The position numbers were made by a program, and so were the translations under genes. Below are positions 10,201-20,083 of a DNA stretch of 58,954 bases, in pieces (the first letter of the stretch is position 1; every line of letters begins with the position of its first letter). The stretch spans positions 1-58,954 of the forward strand of contig CANFHJ010000004.1 in assembly GCA_947446605.1 (NCBI GenBank), read 5' to 3'. The notes under the pieces are model-generated. The model did not search any database. It was not told the DNA's origin and was given only the letters and a program-made list of their open reading frames with translations. This DNA is from Bacteroidota bacterium. Lineage in GTDB: Bacteria; Bacteroidota; Bacteroidia; UKL13-3.

Positions 10201-13200
10201 AATTCAAATATTGTTACCGGACCTATAACCCTTGAATTGCTTAGCAGCTATTCTAGCGCTAGTGAAACATTTCCTATTTCTATTACAAGATTAAATGGAG
10301 TAACCAATACAAATAATATTACTATAAGACCAATTGCAGGGGCAACCGGATTAAAAATTACTAGCGCTGCAGCTGCCACAATTGAATTTAATGGCGCACA
10401 GTATATAACCTTTGACGGAAGAGTTGGTGGGTTTGGTTCTAGAGATCTTGCAATTATAAATACTTCCTTAACGGGAGTAGCAGTTAGGTTTATTAATGAT
10501 GCCTGTTTTAACCAACTTATTCATGATTCATTAATAGGCGTTAACTCCGCATCGGCAGGTGGGGTGGTGTTTTTTTCTACAACCACCGGTGCAAGAGGAA
10601 ACGATAGCAATGTGGTAGATAATTGCGATATAAAGGATGGCGCCACAACACCTGCCACTGCTATTTATTCTTCAGGAACAACTACAACCACTGCCCAATT
10701 TAATAGCAACAATGCTATCACCAATTGCAATATTTATAATTTTTGGAACCCAACAACTGAATGCAACGCATTTAAAATTGCGAGCGGAAATACAGATTGG
10801 ATAATGAGCGGAAATAGCATGTACCAAACTGCCACTAGAACAGCTACCGCCGCATTCCAACAATACCTTTGGAACCTAAACAATGCATCTGCCAATAACC
10901 ATATTATAACCAATAATTATATTGGAGGAAGCGCCCCTTTATGCGGTGGTACGCCATGGGTGGCTACCAGTACGGTGGGTTTTAGAATTACGGGTAGCTA
11001 TTTAAACGTTGGATCAACCATACCAAGCACATTTAGTGGCAATACATTTGCAAACATTAACCTTACCAGCGGTGGTACAGCCTATGCAACAATTCCCGGC
11101 GTTTTTAGTGGGGCATGGATTGTAGGGGGATTAATAAATGTAAATAACAACACTTTTGGCAGCATGACCAGCACCAATTCTATTGTAATAAATAGCAATA
11201 TTAATAATAACAGTGTTATACCAATTGGTGCAACTGGAACCACGGCTGGTACCATAAATATTAAAAACAACCGCATGGGTGGCATAACAGTTGCAGGTAC
11301 AAGTGCTGCAATTAGTTCAAACCTTTTAGCTATTAGTTTATCTACGTCTACCGCCACAGCTACCTATAATGTTGATAGCAATATTATAGGTAATTCTTTG
11401 CCTGATAATATGATTGCATCTTCAGCTTCTACCTCTGCAACGGGTCAACAAATGGCGGGCATTTATTCCAGCAATGCCAGCTTTTTAAACATCCGTTACA
11501 ATACCATACAGAATTTTAGAAACAACACCATAGGAACATCTACAACGCCAACAAATTGGGCACACGCCATAGATATTAGCGGAAACAGTGTAGATAGCAT
11601 AATTGGAAATACGCTTGCGAATTTTACTATAGCAGCAGCCTTTCAAAACAATAATTCAGGAAGCGCCGCTTTAGTTGGTATTAGAGCGGTGCCTGCAACT
11701 GCAGCCAATTTTATTTCACGAAATACCATTTATGGATTTACATTAAGTAACGCTGGCGCAGCTACGGTTACCATTAATGGAATTGTAACTAATAATATGC
11801 TTGCACCCTCTATACTACAGAACAATTATATTCATGGTTTTAATGTTTATTCAAGCGCAGCCACCTCATCTTTATTTGGCATTAGTCAACAAGGTGGAAC
11901 AGCAAAATATATAAACAATATGGTAAACCTAGGTGTTGATTCTACAGGTAATAGCCTTACAACAACTCCACTTATTTATGGCATTTATAAATTAGCTGGA
12001 AGTATAAATCTTTTTTTTAATTCCATTTATATTGGAGGAACAAGTGTTGGAACAGGAATTGGAAATACATTTTGTTACAATAGCGCAGCAGCAGGCGTTG
12101 ATTCTGTTCTAAATAATGTGTTTTCAAACGAACGTTCAAATGCATCAACTGGAGGAACGCATTATGCTATTTTCTTAACCTCAAACACTACCCTTAATTG
12201 CAATAGCAATATTTATTATACCAGCGGCACAGGTGGCATGCTTGGAAACTTTGGAACATCACCTGCTTCAACAATGGGCTCTTGGTCTGGTCTAACTGGA
12301 TTAGACGGTGGAAGTGGATTCGCAAATCCACAATTTGCAAATCCTCTTGCTGGAAATACTTCTTTAGACATGCACATAAGTAGTTTTATTGGCTCTCCTG
12401 TAGAGCGCGGAGGTGTATTAATAAGTTATATAACAACAGATTTCGATGGTCAAAATAGAAGCAGTTTAACGCCCACCGACATTGGTGCAGATGCAGGTAA
12501 CTTTATATTATCTGATATAAGCGCTCCAAGCATTGTTCATTCACCTCTAGCAAACACAGCACTTACCACAGATAGAACATTTTTTGCAAATATTGTTGAT
12601 GGCACAGGTTTGAAATTAAATGGAACCACAAAACCAAGAGTATATTACAAAAAATCTGCAGCTGGCTTCTATTATTCAACTGCAGCAAACTTTGTTTCTG
12701 GTACACCACAAAATGGACTTTGGTCGTTTGTAATTTCATCTTCAACACTTGGATCTTTAAGTCTTGGCGACAGTGTTTATTATTATATTATTGCGCAGGA
12801 TAGTTCTGCGTTAAATAATTTATCGTCGCTCCCAGCAGGGGTGCAAGCTTTTGACGTAAATACGGTTAGCGTTCATCCTATAAGTAATTTTGCCTATACC
12901 ATCGTTCCGGGATTAAATGGTATTTTAACAGTTGGTTCGGGAGGAACATACCCATCATTAACAATGGCTGGTGGCGCTTTTGCCGCAATTAACGCTGCTT
13001 CCTTAACAGGCAATATAGAGCTTTCCATAATTAGCGATTTAGTAGAAGATGGAACAAACACCCTTAACCAATGGAATGAATCAGGTGTTGGAAATTATAC
13101 AGTTGCAATTAAGCCAAATACAAATACCTTAAGATCTATTGCTGGAATTGCCGCTGCAAATGCTGGCTTAATAACATTAAATGGGGCAGACAGGGTGCTA

Positions 13201-16068
13201 ATTGATGGGCGATATGCAGGAAGTGGCATGTACCTTTCTTTTAGAAATAGAAGTACAGGTGGCTCAACCATTAAACTGTTAAATGATGCCCATTGCGATA
13301 CCATAAAATATGCTTACATAGAAGGTTTATCAAACACCTCTCCTGGCGCTACAATTTGGTTCAATACTCCATCTGCAACAGGTACTGGTAACGATTCAAA
13401 TGCCATCATGTATTGCGTGATAAAAGACACGCTAAACAACTCCACTGCAGGTAACGTTCAAAACACCGCGTTTTATTCAAATGGAAATTACAATAGCGAA
13501 AACAGCTTTTCATATAACCAAATTTATAATTACCTATACCAAGGTGTAAACATTGGTTCGGGCCTGCTTAATCACGACAATTGGGTTTGTAACAATAATG
13601 CGTTTTTTCAAGGAGATAATGCTAGAACTAAAACTTCCAGTAGCGCTTCACAAGCATTTTATATTTACTCTGGAAATAATTGGACTATAAACAATAATAG
13701 CATAGGTGGTTCTGCTCCAGATAGAAGTGGAACCGCTTTTAAGGCAACTTGGAATACCACCCTAAACATTGTGTTTAAACCAATTGAAATTAGTGTTGGA
13801 ACAAACATTGCAAGCACCATTTCTGGAAATACTATTTCAAATATTCAAACAAACCCTCTTTTATCAACCACAGCTGCTTTTAGTGGAATATATATGGTTG
13901 CGGGTTTATGCACTATTACCAATAACATTATTGGTGGTGGCGTTAATGCGTATGATACAATTGTTGAGGGTAGTTATAACGGTGCGGCTATTAATATTAT
14001 AGGTGGTGTTGCTACTATTTCAAATAATACTATTAGTAACCTCTATAATTATTCCGTTTATTCTGCTGCCAAAACAAATACTATTGGTATTTTAATAGCT
14101 GGCGGTAGTGCCAACATTTCTGGAAATTCTATTCATGACATAAAAAGCATAAATGCAGCATTTGGAACTGCTCCAGCATTTGCAAACAGTAGTCCAACTG
14201 GAATTTATGTTGGAACCGCAAGCACCAATCTGGTAAATATTGATGGAAACACCATTTATAATCTCTCTTGCATTTCTACTGTTGCAAGCGCAACCAATGC
14301 CACTGGTATCAGTGTTTTTGGAGGAACCTGTACGTTACAACGCAATAGAATTTATAATATATTTACACTTGGTACCGGAGCTGGTATTGCCTCTCCTTAT
14401 GTATGTGGCATATTTTTAAATACATCAGGGAATTTGATTAAGAACAATCAAATTTCATTGGGCTATAATGCTGGCGGGGAATCACAGATTTTTGGTATAC
14501 AAGATTTGTCTGCAACAGGTACAAATAATATATATTATAATTCCATTTTTATTAATGGCCGAACCACTATTGGCTCAAATAATTCTTATTGTATCCAACG
14601 CACTTCTACTTCAAATACTCCTGTATGGAACAATGTATTATATAACAACAGAACTAGCGCTGGAACAGGATTTAACTTTGCTTTTGGATCGTCTAATATT
14701 TCTGGAATAAATTCTGCAGCCATTAATTATAATTTATTAGTAGTAGCCGACACAAGTAAAATAATTGAATATCCAGCTGGTGTTAATACTGGATTAAGTG
14801 CATTTAATTCAATCTATAATCCATCTACCTACAATACCAATTGGATTGAAAGAACAGTCCAAATAACTCCTCAAAGCATTTTTACTGACACAGCAATTGG
14901 AAATCTTTCAACTGTAACAAATAATGCAAATTGCTGGTATATGAATGGAAAAGGAATTGCGCTTTCTGGAATTAGTGGTGATTTTAACAATGCTACAACA
15001 ATTAGGTCTACCAGTATTTCAGCAGGAGCAACAGATATTGGTTCAACAGAATTTACAACTGGCACAGCGCCTTTCATTGCTACTGCATTTGGAACTCCAG
15101 CACTAAACTCAACCACCCTGTATAAGGTGGCAAATAGAGTTGTGGCAAGTGTTTCTTGGGGTGCAACAGGAGTTGTGCCGCTTTCGGCCAATGTGAGTTA
15201 TTATAGCGGCTTAAATGCGCCAAACCTTTTAGCGTCTAAAACACAATTTAACGCCTATGTGTCATTGGCCGCCATAGGTGCAATTGGCTTAAATTACCAA
15301 ATTTCTATTCTTGCAGATAGCGCTTGCTTTGGAAATGTAAGTGGAAGTAATTCGGCAAAATTAGCTACTTATATACCTAGCATTTGGTCACTTAAATCTG
15401 CAAGTGCATGTAATCCTTCAAATGGATTGTTGGCAACAACCGCAAGCTTAACAAATGGAAACTTATCTGCTGTTTATACAGGAACAGATATAATAAACCC
15501 CCTGCCGCTTGAATGGTTAAGTTTTAATGCATTGCAAATAAATTCTTCCGTTACAATAAATTGGAGCACAGCTTGGGAACAAAACACTTCAAGGTTTATT
15601 CTTGAAAAATCAATAGATGGTAAACACTTTTCTGAAATTGCCACCTTTGCTGCTGCTGGAAACACCTATCATGTTTCAAACTACAATTTTATTGACCAAA
15701 AGGCTTTTGGGGATAATACAAATGCGCTTTATTACCAATTGAAAGAAATTGACCGTGACGGAAGAATAAATTATAGTAAAATTGAAGTTGTTCGAATTGA
15801 ATCTTTGCCAGCTGGTGGACTAAACATTTATCCTAATCCGTTTACAAATAAAGTATATGCGGAATGGATCAGCACCATTGAAGAACCTATCTTAATTGAG
15901 GTTTATGATCTTAGCGGAAAACTAATAAGCGCCATTGAAAAAACAAGTATAATTGGAGAAAACAAATTTGAATTGAGCGCAAACACAATTTTGGAAAATG
16001 GCTTCTACCAAGTGCTTATTAAAACTTCTGGAAATACATTTACAGCTAAATTACTCAAATCAAATTAG
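7216..16068 (+). CDS. Giant (2950 aa) secreted repeat protein with beta-helix-like repeats and C-terminal T9SS type A sorting domain
   Basis: Signal peptide; Asn/Ser/Thr/Gly-rich short repeats; C-terminal LNIYPNPFTNKVYAEW...FYQVLIKTSGNTFTAKLLKSN. Confidence 0.88.
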   Translation: MIQMIPKLNAIKCYVFLLFLLNINSINAQTPFSGTRSVGLGGYYSNLTAAVADVLFNGVNGPVILELNSGYSSAAEAFPISIGSISGSSAANTIIIRPNSSAAYLSINGSNTSSLIDFNGAQFVSIDGRPGGTGSYSSTCLSIINNSGTAPTIRLQNEARYNTVRFCDLQSNNSTITTAISGGGVVCIGSTNGLNGNDFNSINNCDIHNAPGGNPVMGVFAYGNSTTAASNNDSNTVSNCNIYNFFNATIATSGINIATGNNGWYILNNKFYQTSALIYNGAVIHRAINISAGSGYSVNNNFIGGNNSSGTGLYAMAGPSSPTTSTHVFIAIEATFGTLATSNVNNNTITNIDFTSAFAGSLSMGGINILGGNVICNYNTIGTPGITGALKVTTNCTTNVGGLICLRSGTSVNNITFNYNTISGIEMYGNATTYTPEFHGINITQTTTTAVANNNIIGSLTVPNSINLVSTCATSTYAQRLDGFIINNTTASSVTINNNIVANLNTNYMATGTQATAIRGIYILPTSTGTYAASNNIVRNLTSATQTTGSGINCGIVGIGVSTTTANVNLIGNQIHSLALTGASTTAAVQCEGIFYSGMSSGTNLINKNSIHSLSINALNTSAYLTAIDAGAGLLTLSNNMIRLGFDSLGTSITTPCFIRGISKNVSVVTMYFNSIYIGGSNVGTSTSNTFAFQRTAAAADIIKNNIFVNNRSNSSTGGKHYQCFLINNTTYTTSNNIYFGNGTGAVFATINNGTSDILSFTSNWVSGDASSISSDPQFMNATGSAAFGDLHISITNPTVVEQGGIAITGFTDDFDGDLRASYTATDIGADAGNFIVNDIMPPTISIPSLLGNTVSTSDRTFSATITDVTGVYRTATYRPRIYFRKSSSSSYASNQGVFLSGSSQSGTWSFTISAAALGGISAGDSIYYYLVAQDSATINNIGFLPLGGLAIDVNSISVNPASPYGYKISSAISGGYTVGLGGTYPTLTNAFADINSNIVTGPITLELLSSYSSASETFPISITRLNGVTNTNNITIRPIAGATGLKITSAAAATIEFNGAQYITFDGRVGGFGSRDLAIINTSLTGVAVRFINDACFNQLIHDSLIGVNSASAGGVVFFSTTTGARGNDSNVVDNCDIKDGATTPATAIYSSGTTTTTAQFNSNNAITNCNIYNFWNPTTECNAFKIASGNTDWIMSGNSMYQTATRTATAAFQQYLWNLNNASANNHIITNNYIGGSAPLCGGTPWVATSTVGFRITGSYLNVGSTIPSTFSGNTFANINLTSGGTAYATIPGVFSGAWIVGGLINVNNNTFGSMTSTNSIVINSNINNNSVIPIGATGTTAGTINIKNNRMGGITVAGTSAAISSNLLAISLSTSTATATYNVDSNIIGNSLPDNMIASSASTSATGQQMAGIYSSNASFLNIRYNTIQNFRNNTIGTSTTPTNWAHAIDISGNSVDSIIGNTLANFTIAAAFQNNNSGSAALVGIRAVPATAANFISRNTIYGFTLSNAGAATVTINGIVTNNMLAPSILQNNYIHGFNVYSSAATSSLFGISQQGGTAKYINNMVNLGVDSTGNSLTTTPLIYGIYKLAGSINLFFNSIYIGGTSVGTGIGNTFCYNSAAAGVDSVLNNVFSNERSNASTGGTHYAIFLTSNTTLNCNSNIYYTSGTGGMLGNFGTSPASTMGSWSGLTGLDGGSGFANPQFANPLAGNTSLDMHISSFIGSPVERGGVLISYITTDFDGQNRSSLTPTDIGADAGNFILSDISAPSIVHSPLANTALTTDRTFFANIVDGTGLKLNGTTKPRVYYKKSAAGFYYSTAANFVSGTPQNGLWSFVISSSTLGSLSLGDSVYYYIIAQDSSALNNLSSLPAGVQAFDVNTVSVHPISNFAYTIVPGLNGILTVGSGGTYPSLTMAGGAFAAINAASLTGNIELSIISDLVEDGTNTLNQWNESGVGNYTVAIKPNTNTLRSIAGIAAANAGLITLNGADRVLIDGRYAGSGMYLSFRNRSTGGSTIKLLNDAHCDTIKYAYIEGLSNTSPGATIWFNTPSATGTGNDSNAIMYCVIKDTLNNSTAGNVQNTAFYSNGNYNSENSFSYNQIYNYLYQGVNIGSGLLNHDNWVCNNNAFFQGDNARTKTSSSASQAFYIYSGNNWTINNNSIGGSAPDRSGTAFKATWNTTLNIVFKPIEISVGTNIASTISGNTISNIQTNPLLSTTAAFSGIYMVAGLCTITNNIIGGGVNAYDTIVEGSYNGAAINIIGGVATISNNTISNLYNYSVYSAAKTNTIGILIAGGSANISGNSIHDIKSINAAFGTAPAFANSSPTGIYVGTASTNLVNIDGNTIYNLSCISTVASATNATGISVFGGTCTLQRNRIYNIFTLGTGAGIASPYVCGIFLNTSGNLIKNNQISLGYNAGGESQIFGIQDLSATGTNNIYYNSIFINGRTTIGSNNSYCIQRTSTSNTPVWNNVLYNNRTSAGTGFNFAFGSSNISGINSAAINYNLLVVADTSKIIEYPAGVNTGLSAFNSIYNPSTYNTNWIERTVQITPQSIFTDTAIGNLSTVTNNANCWYMNGKGIALSGISGDFNNATTIRSTSISAGATDIGSTEFTTGTAPFIATAFGTPALNSTTLYKVANRVVASVSWGATGVVPLSANVSYYSGLNAPNLLASKTQFNAYVSLAAIGAIGLNYQISILADSACFGNVSGSNSAKLATYIPSIWSLKSASACNPSNGLLATTASLTNGNLSAVYTGTDIINPLPLEWLSFNALQINSSVTINWSTAWEQNTSRFILEKSIDGKHFSEIATFAAAGNTYHVSNYNFIDQKAFGDNTNALYYQLKEIDRDGRINYSKIEVVRIESLPAGGLNIYPNPFTNKVYAEWISTIEEPILIEVYDLSGKLISAIEKTSIIGENKFELSANTILENGFYQVLIKTSGNTFTAKLLKSN

Positions 16069-16081
16069 CAGGTAAAAGCAA

Positions 16082-16131
16082 AAAAATAGCCATTAATTAA
16101 ATCGCTTAGGTTAAAATTAATGGCTATTTTT
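16082..16131. terminator. Bidirectional hairpin terminator between convergent genes
   Basis: AAAAATAGCCATTAATT ... AATTAATGGCTATTTTT, 17-bp perfect arms with A/T tails. Confidence 0.85.
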
Positions 16132-16135
16132 TTCT

Positions 16136-17290
16136 CTAGGAGGGTTTCTCCTCATGGCCATCGGCATGCTTGGCAAACCTGCCCCTGCTTCTTGGATGAA
16201 CTTGATCATACCTACTCCAAGGCCAACCGCCAAATTGTGTGCGGTGGTAATCTTCAAAAGCTTGGTTAATTTCTTCTTTGGTATTCATTACAAACGGACC
16301 GTATTGTATTACATGCTCCCCAATAGGTCTGCCCTGCAAAACTAAAATGCGCGTATCTCCTGCTCCCCCAACAAGATCTAAAGCTATATCGCTTTGAACC
16401 GAAATGGCATGGTAGGAAGAAATAGTTTGTCCGTCTATTTGCAGGCCATTTCCTTCATAATAATAAAGTGTTCTATTTACGCCTTCACTTGCTGCTGGTA
16501 TATGCAAATGTGCCCCATCTTGCATTAAAATATTCCAAACACCAACCTCATGTGCAGCTTCTGCGGCCCATGAATCTGGCGGAGCTGCCAAGGCTTTGTG
16601 TTTTCCAAAATTTCCGGCAATTACTTCAATAATAGATCTCTTTCCCTGCTTGTCTTGCTCTGTCACTTTAGGAATATTTTCCGCCCATAACATTTTAAAA
16701 TGGGGCGCAACCATTTTGTTCTTTGCAGGCAAATTGAGCCATATCTGAAACAACTCTGTAGGGTTTTCTTCCTCTTGGTTTAATAGGGGAAACATTTCGG
16801 AATGTTGCACTCCCCTGCCGGCTGTCATCCATTGCACATCTCCATTGCCATAACGACCAGCAGCACCTAATGAATCTGCGTGGTCAACTAATCCTTTGCG
16901 CACCACAGTTATGGTTTCAAATCCCCTATGCGGGTGACCAGGAAAGCCCGGAACGGTTTTTCCATGGTACATCCTAAAACCATTTTTTATAATAAAATCA
17001 TCGCCTATACTTCTTCCCAATAATTCACTTGTTGCAGGTCCCATATTCTCATCACCCTTTGGAAATTGGTCTTCATGGTGCACACAAAACAAAAACGGAT
17101 CTGCTGTTTCCCACTGAAAGCCCATTGGTTTAACCTGTATAATTGCATTCTTCTTTTCCATATTCTTCTGATAAACTTTTTTAATTGATGCAGCCGCATT
17201 TTCTAAAGGAGCAGTAATAACTGCACCTATTCCAAGCATCATTTTATTGATAAATTTTCTTCTGTTGCTATAGCCATTCATAGGCACCAA
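16136..17290 (-). CDS. Pirin family protein with N-terminal Tat-like leader
   Basis: Pirin cupin motifs PGFPGHPHRGFETITVVRKG and DVQWMTAGRGVQHSE; leader SNRRKFINKMMLGIGAVITAPL. Confidence 0.88.
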   Translation of the reverse strand: MVPMNGYSNRRKFINKMMLGIGAVITAPLENAAASIKKVYQKNMEKKNAIIQVKPMGFQWETADPFLFCVHHEDQFPKGDENMGPATSELLGRSIGDDFIIKNGFRMYHGKTVPGFPGHPHRGFETITVVRKGLVDHADSLGAAGRYGNGDVQWMTAGRGVQHSEMFPLLNQEEENPTELFQIWLNLPAKNKMVAPHFKMLWAENIPKVTEQDKQGKRSIIEVIAGNFGKHKALAAPPDSWAAEAAHEVGVWNILMQDGAHLHIPAASEGVNRTLYYYEGNGLQIDGQTISSYHAISVQSDIALDLVGGAGDTRILVLQGRPIGEHVIQYGPFVMNTKEEINQAFEDYHRTQFGGWPWSRYDQVHPRSRGRFAKHADGHEEKPS

Positions 17291-17329
17291 AAATAAGCTT
17301 TGACAAGGATTTGTAAAGCACTTTTTCTT

Positions 17330-20062
17330 CTATTCTTCAATAAATAAATCTACGGTAAATTCAAATTGCCCCTCTTGGTAGGCTTTATAATTGGTATGCC
17401 AATAATTATTAAACACATACCAAAAAACAATATCGGTTTTCTGAGCAGCGGTTTTCCAAGCCTTTGCACCATTGGTTTTGTTTTCATCTATAATTCCTCC
17501 AACTTCAAGCAAAGCCAATCCTGGAGATTTTATAAGATATTTGCCATTAGCTCCCTCCAATAAAACTTGATTCGGTACACAAACAAACTCCTTGTTTGAA
17601 CCATCCAATAAACTGCCTGGATACTCCATCATTTTTTGTTCTGTTCCGTAACTTAGCTTTGCCGTGCCATCCCCAATTGGCATAGCCAAATGCAGCGATT
17701 CCTTGCCTTTCTCCACTGCCTTATCAAAACGATAAGTACAACTTATTTGTGCATTGGTTTTATCCAATAAATACACCAAGGTAATGGCAGGCATCGAAGG
17801 CAATTTACCTTTTACAATAACACATTTAAAAACCGCATTGTCCATTTCGGTTCGAACCGAATCCACTTGCATGAAATGCTTTTGCATGGGATTAATTCCC
17901 AAACTATAAATGGGCTCAAACAAAGCATAATCTGCTTTTTTATTGACCCTGTTTTCTCCATCTACCCATAAATATTTTATACCTCCATGCACACTATCTA
18001 TTTCAAAATCTACTTTGTGCAAATGCCCCGAATTGTCTGCAATTTCCTCGCTCAAGCTAATTCCCATTTCTAAAACAATCTTCTTAAAATAGAATTGTGC
18101 CGAATCTAAAAAGCTCTTTTTTATTTCCCATTGCTTTGTTGTAAATGCAATTTCTGGATCAGAAATGCTACACCAAGAACCCCAAGTATGCTCATGAAAC
18201 AACACAATATTTTTATGCAATAAATAAAAATCATTTGCATACTTAACTTTGGTTTTATACCTATTAGCCTCCGCCTCCATTTGAAGTGTTTTCTCTACCA
18301 AATAGCGCATTTTAATTTCTTCAACCGCGGTAGAATAAGCTCCATCCTCCCAGTAAGGAGCTATCTCTCCAGTATAAGATGGCAACTGATTTTTATAACG
18401 TTTTTCAAATTGGCCAAACAAATTATTAAGCGAGGTAATATGTATTTGAGGACTACTGTATTGTGCATTCCAATTTTCAATAAAAGCACATAGCGTTGTG
18501 TCAACAGGACCATTATCGCTTATTTTGGTATAGCGCAATTGCACCAAATCATAAGGATAATTTTGTGCCAATAATTCTTCACAATAATCAGAAATTCTTT
18601 GTTCCCAGTCTGCTTGCTTAGTGCTTTCTGGAATGCCATGAAAATAAGAATAACCCTTACCTGCTGTCCATACCAAAATTTGCTGCTTAGAGGCTGAATC
18701 AGGCTTCCAATAAAAAGCTTTATCGCCTTGCTCACGCAACAAGGATCCTACCCTATCACCCCTATCTGGCAAGCTTCCAATATAATTTGGACCAAATGAT
18801 AAATAAGGAATTTTGGCATTGGTATACGATTTAAATCCTGCATAAGACAAGCCCGGAATATCGGTGGTCATTACATTATGAATAACAAAACCATAAGTTT
18901 TTTCTAAATAATGCGCGTATTCCAAAGCCCAACTCAATTCTTCCTCTCTGCCTAAGCCTGTAAGGATATTTGCATAATTGGCAGATAAAACAATTTGACC
19001 AGATTTAACATGTCTTACAAATAATTCCTTTTCAGAAACACTGGCAATGCGTAAAAAATTCTCAACTGCCCACAAAGACTCAATATGCCAATAGGGTTTC
19101 TCTTGGGCATTTTTGTTTTGTTCAATCCATCGAATAGCACTGCTAATATTCCTGTTTTGAATTTGCTCAACTTCCGTTTGCAAATGAGAGTAACCAATAT
19201 CATTATGAGAATGATGTATAAGTTGAAACGAATAGGAATGAATAGGTTTTAGGTAAATTTTTTCTGTGATTTTTAGGGTATTATTAACCATACACAAAAC
19301 CTGCTGAGGCCCTACCAATGAGGTGTCATAGGCTGCAATACTTAATTTATTGTAACCCTCTAATAAACTAAAATGAAAAACATTTTTACCAAAAATAAAT
19401 TCAAAAGGAGTTATTCCTTTATAGGGGTTATCAATAAAAATATTTACCTGCCGCTTATTGCTTTTTCTCAAAACCAAATTGCTTGGCTGTATGCTAATCT
19501 TTAGTTCTTTGGCATACATAAATACCATTAACCAATCTCTGCTTTCTAAGTTTTTACCACTAAAGGTGAAAACCGCAGAGTCCTTTACAAACGAGCTTGG
19601 AACACTAATATAAAGCTTACCAAAAGCATCGTAATTCAAATCAAATTCTTGGTTTTTAAAATAAAAAGAAGTGCACAATAAGCCATCACCCTTAGCAATA
19701 AAATTTCCCTTTTGGTGCTTTTCTGTTACAAACCCAAAAAGATAATTTCCATTTAATTTTACATCAAAAATTCTTTGACCGCTGCTGGTACCCGTTGAAT
19801 GCCCAATCAATAATTCGTAACAAACTTTTTGTTTTTTTCCATTGTAAACAGGCGCCTCCCAAGAAATTTCAGATTGCCCGTTAGCCCTTGTTAAAAGTGC
19901 CCTTGGCGCAAATTGATGCATAGGAGAAAAATAATTTATTTCCTCTCCAAAAACTGTTGAAGCATAGCCATTAAGCGTGTCTTGGTCTTGGCCAATAACA
20001 CGCAAAGCAAACAAGAAAAAGAAAATAAAAAATCTGCAATTGAGGCAATTCAAATTTTTCAC
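17330..20062 (-). CDS. Secreted glycoside hydrolase family 38-like protein (alpha-mannosidase N-domain-like)
   Basis: Signal peptide; HHSHNDIGYSHLQTEVEQIQNRNI motif typical of GH38-like catalytic domains. Confidence 0.75.
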   Translation of the reverse strand: MKNLNCLNCRFFIFFFLFALRVIGQDQDTLNGYASTVFGEEINYFSPMHQFAPRALLTRANGQSEISWEAPVYNGKKQKVCYELLIGHSTGTSSGQRIFDVKLNGNYLFGFVTEKHQKGNFIAKGDGLLCTSFYFKNQEFDLNYDAFGKLYISVPSSFVKDSAVFTFSGKNLESRDWLMVFMYAKELKISIQPSNLVLRKSNKRQVNIFIDNPYKGITPFEFIFGKNVFHFSLLEGYNKLSIAAYDTSLVGPQQVLCMVNNTLKITEKIYLKPIHSYSFQLIHHSHNDIGYSHLQTEVEQIQNRNISSAIRWIEQNKNAQEKPYWHIESLWAVENFLRIASVSEKELFVRHVKSGQIVLSANYANILTGLGREEELSWALEYAHYLEKTYGFVIHNVMTTDIPGLSYAGFKSYTNAKIPYLSFGPNYIGSLPDRGDRVGSLLREQGDKAFYWKPDSASKQQILVWTAGKGYSYFHGIPESTKQADWEQRISDYCEELLAQNYPYDLVQLRYTKISDNGPVDTTLCAFIENWNAQYSSPQIHITSLNNLFGQFEKRYKNQLPSYTGEIAPYWEDGAYSTAVEEIKMRYLVEKTLQMEAEANRYKTKVKYANDFYLLHKNIVLFHEHTWGSWCSISDPEIAFTTKQWEIKKSFLDSAQFYFKKIVLEMGISLSEEIADNSGHLHKVDFEIDSVHGGIKYLWVDGENRVNKKADYALFEPIYSLGINPMQKHFMQVDSVRTEMDNAVFKCVIVKGKLPSMPAITLVYLLDKTNAQISCTYRFDKAVEKGKESLHLAMPIGDGTAKLSYGTEQKMMEYPGSLLDGSNKEFVCVPNQVLLEGANGKYLIKSPGLALLEVGGIIDENKTNGAKAWKTAAQKTDIVFWYVFNNYWHTNYKAYQEGQFEFTVDLFIEE

Positions 20063-20083
20063 GGAAAGAAATTTATGGATTAA

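Noticed and set aside
8000-15000. Possible CRISPR array or tandem DNA repeats in the Asn/Thr-rich region
   Set aside because: Repetition is at the degenerate protein level (beta-helix turns); no regularly spaced identical DNA repeats
14871-15191. Antisense and alternative-frame ORFs within the giant T9SS protein (e.g. 14871-15191, 11082-11357, 13769-14002)
   Set aside because: Products of the repetitive sequence read in other frames; no start context or family features
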